Assembly (NCBI GenBank): GCA_964036045.1
Contig: OZ038381.1
Coordinates: 113,915,790 to 113,979,789, forward strand
Length of the DNA: 64,000 nucleotides
Reading direction: 5' to 3'
Source of the DNA: Eutreptiella sp. 'Long Island Sound 2002'
Taxonomy: Eukaryota; Euglenozoa; Euglenophyceae; Eutreptiales; Eutreptiaceae
Of this stretch, positions 9,593-20,693 are shown one piece after another. The position numbers were made by a program, and so were the translations under genes. Within the stretch, counting starts at the first letter, position 1. Each line of letters starts with the position of its first letter. The notes beneath the pieces are model-generated. The model did not search any database, had not been told where the DNA came from, and saw nothing but the letters and a program-made list of their open reading frames with translations.

Positions 9593-11521
9593 TCCATGGA
9601 CGCCAGCGCCCTGCGGTCCGCAGGCCGGTACGGCCTGAGTCCCGTGGTGTCCTGGGCGAGTTGCCTGCAGACCGCGGTCCAGGCCACCACCCTGCAGTTC
9701 GTGCAGTCCCGTTCGGCCCTGTCTGTGTCGCGGCATCCCCTTTGCTGCACCGCGGTGGTCGCGTCGAGCGGGGGCCCCTGCAGCAGTGCCTCTCGGCCCT
9801 GCCCCTGCGGGAGGGCGGGTGGGGCCGGCTGTGGGAAGCTCTGTGCGCCCAGACACTGCAGGTGCGTGTCATATGGGTCCTGCCGGCGCTGCTCAGGGGC
9901 CGCCCGCGGGAGGACGAGGAGTTGGTGCAGGTACCAGTAGCCTTGCATGGTGGACGGGTTTTGGAGAGTCAGCCACTGTCGCACCACGCTTCCTGCGTGG
10001 GCGGCCTCGACGCGGTGCTGTAGTCCTAGGCGGGCGAGCTGCTTGGACGTGCCCGCCGGCGGGATATGGGCATGCGGGTAGAGTACCCGCAGGGGTTCGA
10101 GCGCCAGGTCCACCACCTCGTCGCCGGGCTGTTACATTGGAGCCAACGCCCTGTGCAGGGCGTGGCAGACTCCGGGTGTGGGGGGCGTGAGTTGCTCAAG
10201 TACCGGCCTCGGTGGGTATCGTGCCCCTCGAGTCGTCATGCATTCCATGGGGTGGCTCAGCAGGGCCCGCCACACTTCTCGCGTGGGGGCGTGGCGGGGG
10301 GCCAAAGGGGGGACTGTTCATAGGAGGTGGCGGCACGCCGGTGGCGGCCGCATTGCGCTCGGGGCGGCAGCCGTTATCCATCTGCACGCCGTAACAGGCA
10401 CGATCGCCCCCGACTCCACGGTTCCCATGCCTTCCGCGTGAAGCAGAGCGTGCCCTTGCGGCAGCAGGAAGTACGGGCCCTGGCGTCCGACCTTTTGCAA
10501 CCGAACCCAGGCCCCTCCCACCTGCAGGCTGCAGAGCAGGGCAGCGTCCGGGGACTGGGGCGGCGGGAAGGCCCCCTTGACGGCCTGGGTGGCATCGGCC
10601 AGGGCATCCGTGGGCAAGTACCAAAGTGGGGGAATCCAGGGGTCCGGCACCGGTTGTGCCTCCTCTGCGTCCCACTTCCACCCCGAGCCCGGAGGGGCGA
10701 TCAGGACCGTGCCTGTCTGCAGGAAGGGGCGCGCCCTTTTGTCGGGATGTCGCTGGAGGGTCGCCAGGAGGCTGAATCCCTCCACCGCGGGCCCCACTGG
10801 GGGACCGCCTTGGGGTCTGCGCCAGGGGAAGTCCTGATCGACCCGCCAGGTGTGGAGGTCCCGGGAGATTTACTCCGTGGATCCCCCGGGGGTGCCCTCC
10901 TGTGCCAGGTGCCACATGATGGCGAGTACTGCCCATGTGCAGAAAAGCCACGCCCGTGTAGGGTGTACACCGGGATGGTCCACTGCGGGCGCGCGCCGCA
11001 CGTGGGAGGCATGGAGTACTCCGGGGACCATGGACGCGGCCACAACTAGTGCCATCCCCGTGGGCTCCAGGATGATCCCTTCCGCTGGTCCACCCTGGCG
11101 GCCCCCGGTGTGTGGGGCCACTTCCGTCTGGCCCCTGTGGGCGATCCGGCCGAATGCTTCCTGGACGTTCACGCTGCCGCGCATGGTCTCATCCTGGATC
11201 CAGCCCCGCGCCACACCGTAGCACAGGGCCGCGCGTGCGGCCGCGTATCCCACTGCGGGCAGCGCTCCGTCGTTGATGGTGGGTCGGGGCCGTTGCCTGG
11301 GGCAGCAGCCCTCTCTGTTGCAGTGCCCCCGTTTCCACGCGGGGCAGAGAGCTTGTACGCTGCCTGCTGGCGGCCTGGGTTCTGCTGGCGCGCCGCCCGC
11401 GGGGGCTGTTGGTATCAACTCCAGGTCCCAGTCCGTGTCCACGTCCTCCTGGGAGGGCTCCCCGCCGCGGCATTTGAGTCCCAGCGCCCTGATGACCTCG
11501 TGCGCCGTGTCCAGCGTCAGA
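9544..11521 (-). pseudogene. Unknown GC-rich protein-coding frame with three in-frame stops
   Basis: One minus-strand frame runs from about 11,521 to 9,544, interrupted only by TAA at 10,870, TGA at 10,318 and TAA at 10,132. Its composition is balanced (Trp, Tyr, Met, acidic and aromatic residues), unlike the surrounding low-complexity frames. Near 11,300-11,350 a C-x2-W-x2-G-x-C-x4-C pattern resembles a CCCH zinc finger lacking its final His. Two hydrophobic stretches lie at about 11,010-11,055 and 10,903-10,953. It sits directly upstream of the SINE-like 3' segment on the same strand, so it may belong to that element's autonomous form. A decayed viral or host gene is also possible. I do not recognise the family. 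Confidence 0.45.
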
Positions 11522-11814
11522 GATCAGGGGCGTGTTTTGCATGGGGCAGTGGGCTCAATCATTGCTGTGTCACTGTGCCTGAGAGCAGGGACAAGGTACG
11601 GACCTTCTGTGGCCTTCCAGTGCCTGTAGTGGTCCGTTTTATGGCCCGTGCTGTGGGTGTGGTCAGGTGCGGGTGGGAGAGGCTGGCGCTGGTTCCGCAG
11701 CGTACACCCCCGCGGGCTGGCGCCGAATATTGCAGGGCTGCCCGGGACTTGCTCCCCGGGCCCCGTGGGGGCGCCTTGCACGTGCTCAGAACGGCCCAAG
11801 GGCAAGTGGTGCGC
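11522..11814. other. Spacer between the unknown frame and the minisatellite
   Basis: About 290 bp of GC-rich single-copy-like DNA grading into the array. The minus-strand frame continues upstream past a TGA at 11,522 for some 40 codons. Nothing else recognised. Confidence 0.5.
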
Positions 11815-14800
11815 CCGCGGGAACCCGGCACCACTCTGGTGTTAGGCGCTCTCCCCCCCCCCCCCCGTAGCCCATTCGCAAGGCGGGTGGCCGTGCCCCG
11901 CCACCCGTTCTTGTTGGGCGTGGGGACCCGGCACCGTCCCTTCGGCGTGCGTGCCCTGCGGGCTGTCACACGCCCCACGGGTGGCGGGAGGCTGCCCCGG
12001 GGGGGGTCCTCTCACCGTTGTGAGGGGCGTCTGGTGCCAGGTGCCCTCCCTCTCCGGCCCGCCAGTCCTTGGCCCCGTTGCCCACACCTGCTGGGCGCGG
12101 GTGGTGTGGGCATGGGGATCTGTCCCTAGCCCCAAAGCCTGCGCCCTTGCGAGCCGGTGATGCGCGCTGTGGAGGTGGCGGGAGGGCTTCACCGGGGGGG
12201 TGCCTCGTGCCGTTGTGAGGGGTGTCCGGGGTTGGGCGCTCGTGCTCCCCCGGCCACCCTTCCTTTGGCCGGTCAGCTGGGGTCCGCTGCCCACATGCCG
12301 TGGGCGAGCGTGTGCTGGTGCGGGGACCCGCACTGTCCCTTTGGCCTGCGTACCCTGTGGTGGGTGTTGCGCGCTGCGGGGGCTGGCGATAGGTTGCCCC
12401 GGGGGGGGGGGGATCTCTCACCGTTGTGAGGGGCGTCTGATTTCAGGCGCTCTCCCTCTCCAGGCCGTCCGTCCTCGGGGCGGGCAGGCAGGCTTCGTTG
12501 CCAGTGTGTCCCGGGCGCGGGTGGTGTGGGTGTGGTGACCCAGCACCGGTCCCACAGCGTACACTCTCAGGAGCCGGCGCTGCGCGTTGTGGGAGTGGCG
12601 GGAGGGTGTCCCCAGGGGGGCTGCCTCGCGCCGTTGTGAGGGGCGTCTAGGGTTAGACGCTTGTCCTCCCCCGGCTGCGTGCCCTTGGGGCGGGCAGCTG
12701 GGGTCCGTTGCCCACTTGCCGTGGGCGCGCGTGTGCGGGCATGGCGACCCGGCATTGTCTCTTTGGCGTGCGTGCCCAGTGGGTGGTGTTGCGCGCCGCG
12801 GATTGTGCCGGGGGGTTGCTCCTGGCTGCGACCTGTCACCGTGGTGAGGGGCCTCTGATGTCAGGCGCTCTCCCTCTCCGGGCTGCCCGTCTGTGGGGTG
12901 GGCAGCCAGACCCCATTGTCCCTGTTTCCTGGGCGTAGGTGGTGTGGGCGTGGGGACCCAGCACCAGCCCCACAGCGTGCGCTCTTGCAAGCCGGCGTTG
13001 CGCGCTGTGGGGGTGGCAGGATGGCATCCCCGCGGGGGGGTGCCTCGCGCTGATGTGAGGGGCATCTGAGGTTAGGCGCTCGTCTTCCCCCTGGCTGCCC
13101 GTCCTTGGAGCGGGTGGCCAGGGTCCGCTGCCCGCGTGATGTGGGCGCGGGTGTGCGGGCATGAGGAACCCGTATGGCACTCTTGGCGTGCGTGCCCTGC
13201 GGGCTGTTGCGCGCCGCGGGGGTGGCGGGAGGTTGCCTCTGAGTCGGGGGAACCTCTCACGGTTGTGAGGAACGTCTGGTGTCAGGTGCTCTCTCTCTGC
13301 CGGTCACACGTCCTTGGGGCGGGCAGCCAGGCCCCGTTGCCAGTATTTCCCGGGAGCGGGTGGTGTGGGCGTGGGGACCCAGCACCGGCCCCACAGCGTG
13401 CGCTTTTGCACGCCGGCGTTGCGCGCTGTTGGGGTGGCGGGAGGGCGTCCCCGCAGGGGGCTGCCCCGCTCCATTTCGAGGCGCATCTGAGAATAGATGC
13501 TTGTCCTCTCCTGGCTGCCCGCCCCTGAAGCGGGTGGTCGGGGTCCGCTGTCCACGTGCTGTTGGCGCGTGCCTGCAGGCGTGGGGAGCCGGCACTGTCC
13601 TTTGGCGTGCATGGCCTGCGGGGTGTTGCGCGCCGCAAGCAAGGCGGGAGGTCGCCCCTTGGGGGAGGAACCTCGCACCGCTGTGAGGGGCGTCTGGTGT
13701 CACGCGCTCTCCCCCCCCCGGCCGCCCGTCCTTGGGGCGGGCAGCCAGGCCTCGATGCCTGTATTTCCCGGGCGCGGGTCGTGTCGGCGTGGGGCCCCAG
13801 CATTGGCCCCACAGCGTGCGCTCTTGCGAGCCGGCGTTGGGCACTGTTGGAGTGGTGGGAGGGCGTCCCCGGGGGGGTGCCTCGCGCCGTTGTGAGGGGC
13901 GTCTTGGATTAGGCGGTTGTCCTCCGTGTCTGCCCGTCCTTGGGGCAGGTAGGCAGGGTCCGCTGCCCACCTGCTGTGGGAGCGGCTGCGCGGGTGTGGG
14001 GGCCCGGCTCTGTCCCTTTGGCGTGCGTGCCCTGCTCGGGGTTGCGCGCCGCGGGGGTGGCGGGAGGTCGCCCCGGGGGGAGGACCTCTCACCGCTGTGA
14101 GCAGCGTCTGGTGTCAGGTGCCTCCCCTCCCCCAGCCGCCCGTCCTTGCGGCGAGCGGCCAAGCCCCGTTGCCCCTGTTTCCCGGGCGTTGGTGGTGTTG
14201 GCGTGGGGACCCAGCACCGGTCCGACAGCGTGCGCTCTTGCGAGCCGGCGTTGGGCGCTGTGGGGGTGGCGGGAGGGCGTCCCCAGGGGGGGTGCCTCGC
14301 ACTGTTTTGAGGGGCGTCTGAGGTTAGGCGCTTGTCGCCTCCCTGGCTGCTCCTCCTTGAGGCGGGAAGCCGGCGTCCGCTGGCCAGGTCCTGTGGGCGC
14401 AGGCGTGCGGTTGCGGGGCCCCGGCACTGTCCCTGTGGCGTGTGTGCCCTGCGGGGGGACGCGGGAGGACGACCTCTCATCGCTGTTGGAATCCGCTGCC
14501 CATGTGCTCTGGCCACAGCTGTGCGGCTGTGGGGGCCCTGCACTGTCCCTTTGGCGTGCGTGCCCTGCCGGGTGTTGCGCGCCGCGGGCTTGGCCGGAGG
14601 TCGCCCCCCCGCGGGTACCTCTCCCCGTTGTCAGGGGCGCCTGCTGTCAGGCGCTCTCCCTCTCCCGGCCACCCGTCTTTGGGGCAGACAGCCAGGTCCC
14701 GTTGCTTGTATTTCCCGGGCGCGGCTGGTGTGGGCCCGGGGACCCAGCACCAGCCCCACAGCGTGCGCTCTTGCGAGCCGGCGTTGCGCGCTGTGGAGCT

Positions 14801-15785
14801 GGCAGGAGGGCGTCCCTGGGGGGGGATGCCTCGCGCTGTTGTGAGGGGCGTCTGAGGTAAGGCGCTTGTCCTCCCCCGGCTGCCCGTCCATGGAGCGGGC
14901 AGTCGGGGTCCACTGCCCACGTGCTGTGGGCGCGGGTGTGCGGGCGTGGGGGCCCGGCACTGTCCCTTTGGCGCGCCGTGCCCTGCGGGGTGTTGCGCGC
15001 CGCCGTTGTGGCGGGAGGTCGCCCCTGAAGGGGGGATTTCTCACCATTGTGCGGGGCGTCTGGTGTCAGGCGCTCTCGTTCTCCCGGCCGCCCGTCCTTG
15101 GGGTGGGCGGCCAGGCCCTGTTGTGGGTTTTTTCCAGAAGGGGGTGGTCTGGGCGTGGGGACCCAGCACCGGCCCCACAGCGTGCGCTCTTGCGAGCCGG
15201 CGTTGCGCACTGTGGGGATGGCGGAAGGGCATTCCCGGGGAGGGTGCCTCGCGCCATTGTGAGGGGTGTCTGAGGTTGGGCGCCCGTCTTCCCAGGGGTG
15301 CTCGTCCTTGGGCGGGTGTCCCGGTCGCTGCCCACGTGCTTTGGCTGCGGGTGTGCGGGTTTGTGGACCCGGCACTGTCCCTTTGGCGTGCGTGCCCTGC
15401 GGGGGGTTGCGCGCCGCGGGGCTGGATGGAAGTTGCCCCGGGGGGGAGGGATCTCTCACCGCTGTGAGGGGCGTCTGGTATCAGGCGCTCTCCCTCTCCC
15501 GGCCGCCCGTCCTTGGGGCGGCCGGCCGGGCCCCGTTGCCCGTGTTTTCCGGGCGCGGGTGGCATGGGCGTGGGGACCCAGCACCAGCCCCACAGCGTGC
15601 GCTCTTGCGAGCCGGCGTTGCGCACTGTTGGGGTGGCTGGAGGGTGTCCCGGGGGGGGGGTGCTCCGCGCCGTTGTGAGGGGCGTCTGGCATCAGGCGCT
15701 CACCCTCCCCCGGCTGCCCGTCCTCGGGCCGAGTAGCCAGGGTCTGCCGCCCACTTGCTGTGGGCGGGGGTGTGCGGGTGTGGGT
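11815..15785. repeat. GC-rich dimeric minisatellite, about 415-425 bp higher-order unit
   Basis: The block reading CACTGTCCCTTTGGCG or close variants recurs at about 12,327, 12,752, 13,171, 13,594, 14,013, 14,425, 14,539, 14,962 and 15,376. The spacing is 412-425 bp except for one shortened 114-bp step. Each dimer has a half with GGACCCAGCACC and a half with CGGCACTGTCCC. The junction of the 14.94 kb tandem duplication falls inside the array. Long frames on both strands (up to 428 codons) are by-products of GC content. Confidence 0.9.
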
Positions 15786-17740
15786 GTGGATGTGGGTGTA
15801 CCCCCCGTCCCTGGGGCAGGCAACCGGCTGTGGGTGTGCGTGTTGGGTGTGGTGTCTGTGTGCTTGCGCAGTTGCATGATGGTGCGGTGTGTGCTGTGGT
15901 GCCGTGGTTCGTGGTGCTGCCTCCCTGCTTCCGCTGCCCCTGTGCCCGCCTCTCACCCTCTGCCTGGTGTTGCTGTGATGTGCGTGCCGTGGTGCCGTGG
16001 CTGGTGGCGGTGCACCCTTCCCAGCGTCTGTCCCTCGCCCTTGTGCGTCCCCTGCCCGGCTGGCGCGGTTTCCTCTTCCTTTGGCGTACTCTTTGTCTCC
16101 GGGTTTACTCGTTGCGGCGTTTTTTACCCTTTCCTCTATCCCCTGCTGGTGAGCCGTCCGCCCTGGCGCGCATTTTTCCCTGCCTTCCTTGTGTCCTTGT
16201 GCGTGGCTCGGCTTTTTCTTTTGCCCTTTTTCTCCTTCACTTGGTCTTTTGCGCCCTCTGTTGTGTGTGGCTACGGCTTTTCACTTTCCCTTCTCGGCTC
16301 CTTCGTGGACCTGTGAGACAGGGGTTGCAGGGCAAGTGCCGTTGCGGGTGTGGTGGTCGGGCGCTACGTACGCGCGATTTATGCTTCATGCGACGTGCTA
16401 CGGTCCGAGGGCGGTGCACTTGTTGGTGGTTATGACTATGCGAGCAACGACTATCTAATCGTTCATGATTATGACTATACGGCGGCGGCGGCAACGTCCG
16501 ACCCCTTTGCCCTGCAAAGAGCGTGCAAGGGGGCAGGGGGGTATCAGGTTTGTTATTGGTGCGACGGAACGGTGGTGCAGTTGCTCCCTTTCGTGTACGC
16601 CGCGCTTTCCAAGTCGTTTATATGGAAGTGCTTGTCCTTCTTTTGTACAAGGACAGTGCATGGTACATACCTCTTTTCTTCGTGTGTGTGTGTGTCGGCA
16701 TACCCGGCGCGGTTTGGCGTGGACCTTGTCTTCTCTGGCGTGTGTTGTTTGTCCCTTCATTTGACGGTGCACCCTTTAGGGAGGAGGTAGCAAGGGGGGG
16801 CGTGGGAGGCACATATGTGTTTGTGCGCGCAGGCACCTTGTCTTGCGCTCTTGTGGTGGCGCTTCATTTTTTTTCCATGTGCACCATGTGACCGTCACTC
16901 CTTGTGTGTGTTGCCCACGTACTCTCCTTTTGTGTGGTGCGTCGTGTGTCCCATGTGTCTTTGGTTTGCTCACGTCCGGCCCGGTGTTCTCGGTGAGGGT
17001 GATTGGCCATGTTCTCCTCCACGGCATTCGGCCACGTAAAGAAGAGTGCAGTGTGCGGGCAGGTGGGAAGGGGGGCGGCTTGGCGTGCTCAGGCGTGTTC
17101 ATGCTTTAGCGGTCCTTTCCATGGCAGCGGTTTTTGGCGGTCTTCTTGTCCATACCTTGCGTTGCTTGTGTTGGTGCGCGGGTGGGCATACCTCCTGTTC
17201 ATTTGCGCCCAAGATCTTGGTGTGTGTGTGTTGTGTGGTGGTGGTGTGCCCTCCGGTGGCATGTAGCTCCCTCCGTGCTTTTGTGTGCGTGTGTCCTTCA
17301 TACCATTTTGCTTTTCCGCGGCGTTGGGGGCCTACAAAGGCGTAGTGCGGCGGCGTGGCTCGTCTCTTGCGGCGTTTATTTAATCGGCGAGCGTTTGTGG
17401 TTTTGTTACATACCTTGTTTTGCTTGCGGCGGCATGTACGTGCGAGTACGCGCATACCTTTTGGTCGCTCGGCGTCCGGGAGCCTATTGTCCCTGTTTGT
17501 GTGGTTTGTGGTGTGGCGTGTCGTTTGTGTTGTTGTGTGTGATGTGTTTTGGTGTGCGGCCCTTGTTCCCATGTCGTCTCCGCACCGCATCTCTTGGCGG
17601 CGTTCGCTCCCTATGCGTGCAGCGTGCGGGGGTGGGCATGTTCTCTTGGTTACACCCTAGCCCACGCAAACTGCACCCTGTTTTTCACCTGAAGGGCTCT
17701 TTTGTGTGCAACAAAACGACAGGCAATTTCCTCCTGTTTC
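15786..17740. other. G/T-rich low-complexity region, second copy
   Basis: Near-identical to 841-2,750, offset by about 14,942 bp, with small indels. The same biased open frames occur. No gene is supported. Confidence 0.7.
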
Positions 17741-18890
17741 CACCTGAAAACTGAGGATTCAAAAACGGAGGGATCTCAAAAATACCTTTTGAGGCTATCG
17801 GCACAATGCAAGTAGTCAAAGCCATCAAAAAAACAATTTTTTAGCCTGTTGAGTGTGCACGGCCTCGCGCACTCAATTATGTAGAAGGTGTATTTTCAAT
17901 AGTCCTGAAGAAACAATACTTCAGCCCAGATGACGCTCTGATGTCTCAGTGGGTCCGTCACGTTGTACCCTTCGCGTCATGTCAACAGCAAAAGTGGTCA
18001 ATCAATGGATTTCTTGTTCACGCCATGCACTATGTAACGTGCAATGAATTTAAAAAGCGAGTTACCCAAAGTCTTCGCTAAGCTTGCCTTTTCCAGTTGA
18101 TTTACTCACAAATGAGGTGCCAAGCCTCCCTTCTCTGGGGATGTATAACAGCTTTTCAGAAGCGCTTCGTCACAAGACGTATGAAACAAGGTGCCCTACA
18201 GGAGGGGTGTCTAATTGCCGTTCTTGAACTTACTGTTTTCACAGGAATGCAAAAGGGAGGAATCTCAAAAAGCCCTTCCGAGGCAATCCGCAAAATGCAA
18301 GTAGTCAGGGATATCAAAAAAAAAATCTATTTAGCATGTTGAGTGCGGGAGCCCTCGCGCACTGAGTGTGCCACTGTGCCAGTCTTCAACCCATATCCAA
18401 TATTGCAGTTTTGCTTTTGCTCCATTCTTGCTTCATGCCACTTTTGATGCCAAAACCTCATCTCAAAAAGGCCTGAACATCTGCCTCCAGCTGGCTGAGT
18501 GCGCCAGGCCTCGCGCACTCAGCCTCCTAAAAAAAATATTATTTCATCCTGACATGTACCAGTGGTGGGGACAGCGCCCATGGTTAATGGTTTTTCGGAA
18601 GATGTAAAAATGGGTATTCTTCCAATTAGCAAAAAAAAAAATTTTTCAGAGAAAATCAATGGTAAGCCCTCTGATTTGGACTAAAACACAATTCTTTGAC
18701 CCCCCTGAAAACAGCAAAAAAACGGGCAAACTTGATAAGAATGAATGTTTTCGGAGGGTATGGAAAACTGTACCTTCAAATTGGCAACAAAAAACGTTTT
18801 TTTTCAAGGACAAAATTTTGGTGCTTCGGTAGAAAAAGGGGGCGCAGTTTGTGTGGGCTAAGTACACCTCTTGGTTACCCTTGTTGGCGT
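17741..18890. repeat. Three hairpin-bearing modules, second copy
   Basis: Hairpins are at 17,849-17,876, 18,339-18,365 and 18,494-18,523, matching the set in copy 1. The third keeps its perfect 10-bp arms. No gene recognised. Confidence 0.6.
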
Positions 18891-18892
18891 AG

Positions 18893-19675
18893 TTATCGTT
18901 GCGCTTTTTGGCACGTTCGTTGCGTTTTTTGGCTCCCTCTCCTCTTTAGCGTAGCATAGCGCAGTGCGGCATGTCGGGCACTCGTACGGCTTGGACGCTG
19001 TACATCAGCGGCAGAACTCCAAGCTGGGTCCTCATTTGGCTCCTGGGCTGGCCCGACTGCAGGAGAGGGGATCGGCGGATCAACCCTGGAATGTGGTGAA
19101 TGACGGCCATGAAGGGCTGGATCTCGATTCACCACAGGTGTTTTTCTGTCGCCCTCCACCTGTCCTTCTGGTTTGGACAGTCAATCTGTCAGGATTACAC
19201 CAATTTTGGGGTGCTTCTTGAGGAAGTCAATGAACCCATTACTGTATCCGTGAACGAAAGAATGGGCTGGTTCCCAGTTGTTGTAACTGGAATCAAAAGC
19301 CCTCCACCCATACAAAAACTTGTATCCGCCTTTTTCGTCACGTTGTGTCTCCAGAATCTTCTTGAGATTGTACTTCCCCCCTTCGCTGACCCGATCCGAT
19401 AAGAATTTCGAGGTCCAAAGAAGGGGTTCAACTCTCTCTTTGGGGCAAGGAATTTTTCTCTTGAGGCGATCGCTGGAAACTTGGATTTACCTGTTGACAT
19501 CCATATGGATATTCCACCTGTTCTCTCCTAGGAGGGCTGTAACACCAAATGGCCCCTCCCACAAGGCAAGAGGCTTATCATCTACGTCCAGAGTGATTAC
19601 AGATTTTCGAAGCCAAACTCGATCGGCCACTTCATATTTGTGTGGGTTTTTTTGCGATGATTCTGGAAGCAGAGC
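18893..19675 (-). pseudogene. Family C pol fragment: chromodomain and tail, second copy
   Basis: Matches 3,951-4,733. The basic tail is at 18,893-19,159 and the chromodomain frame at about 19,200-19,378. The integrase part begins again at 34,034 because element A is inserted between them. The target site AGAGC is at 19,671-19,675 and again at 34,034-34,038. Confidence 0.75.
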
Positions 19676-20384
19676 AGAAAGATGTCCTTGATTTATGCCC
19701 TAGATATTTTGATGATGTCCTGCAGGTTTTGTAGTTGAAAACCCAAACCAAAGCAGCAAGTAGAGCAAGAACAGGATGTGGATCGAATCAATGATTGGTT
19801 TTGGAATCCAGTGTAACACAGAAGGGCTGCAGATAGACAAAGCAGGTTTGTACACATAGATTCAATCACAAATGGATAATACAAAAGATTTTATATGAAA
19901 ATTGGTCTGACTCTTGCCTCAGAGGTTGCATTAGGCACTTCATGTGCACTCTTTTGGTTGAAATGGTGCTGGTTAGGAATGTGGGGCATAGATGTCAGGA
20001 CCACACAGAAAATGACTTGGCCAAGCAACTGAATTCAGAAACAGTTACAAAGTAGGACCACAATAAGTGGTAAAAACAATTGAGTATAGGGGTCTTGGGG
20101 TGGGAGACCACTAGGCTTAACCTCCAAGGCCTAAAGCATGAAATGCCTGTTTTATTTCGGTATATCCTCCATGAAGGAAGGTACGTCCGCTCAGTTGAGT
20201 GGTAGGGGTGAACTTCATGGGGGGCTAGGGTCACAACCCTAGTTACTTTGAGAAAGTGTACTTTAGGCTACAAAAGAGAAATAAAAACACTTAAGTTTGT
20301 CTTAGCATCAACAAAAGGGTTTTAAGGGGGGCTTGGCCTGGATCAAGCCCTCCAAGAAAGACATGGCAGTGACTTTTTCTTACT
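19676..20384 (-). repeat. 3' LTR of element A, 709 bp
   Basis: On the minus strand it reads AGTAAGAAAA at the start and GGACATCTTTCT at the end, not TG...CA. The boundaries are fixed by AGAGC on the left and the polypurine tract on the right. It pairs with 30,187-30,846 plus 33,985-34,033. Confidence 0.9.
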
Positions 20385-20390
20385 CCCCCC
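20385..20390 (-). other. Polypurine tract of element A
   Basis: Six G on the minus strand directly before the 3' LTR start AGTAAG, as in family B. Confidence 0.75.
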
Positions 20391-20622
20391 TGGAGTACTA
20401 GTTAGCTAAGCTAGTAGGACCAAGGAAAAAGGCTCAAATATTCCCAAAATTACCTCAGAAAATGCATTAAACTTACCAAAAACATCCTCATCACTTCATA
20501 GAAGCCTATCACACTGTAGGTACCCTTGAAAAACAGTGTAATGTACCGTGAATGATGTCCCTTCGATAGGGCATTCCTCAAAAGTCGCCGGCGTGCGACG
20601 AAAACTTTCGGAAAAAGTTTGG

Positions 20623-20693
20623 GGGTAGTGGGGTTTGAACCCAGGACTCCCTCCCTAGAGCACATATGCTTGCCCACTAGGGTACAGTCGAAC
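20623..20693 (-). repeat. tRNA-like (SINE-head-like) sequence
   Basis: On the minus strand an A-box-like TAGTGGGCAAGCATATG is followed by a perfect B box, GGTTCAAACCC (20,632-20,643 on the plus strand reads GGGTTTGAACCC). Spacing fits a tRNA-derived promoter, but the acceptor stem is weak. It is either a SINE inserted in element A or part of the element. Confidence 0.5.

Noticed and set aside
13257-14543. 428-codon minus-strand frame and its overlapping neighbours
   Set aside because: By-products of the dimeric GC-rich array; they follow the repeat and have Pro/Arg/Thr-biased composition.
9041-17740. A single complete LINE spanning the GC-rich region
   Set aside because: I could not find reverse transcriptase or endonuclease motifs in any frame, and the flanks do not form one target duplication.
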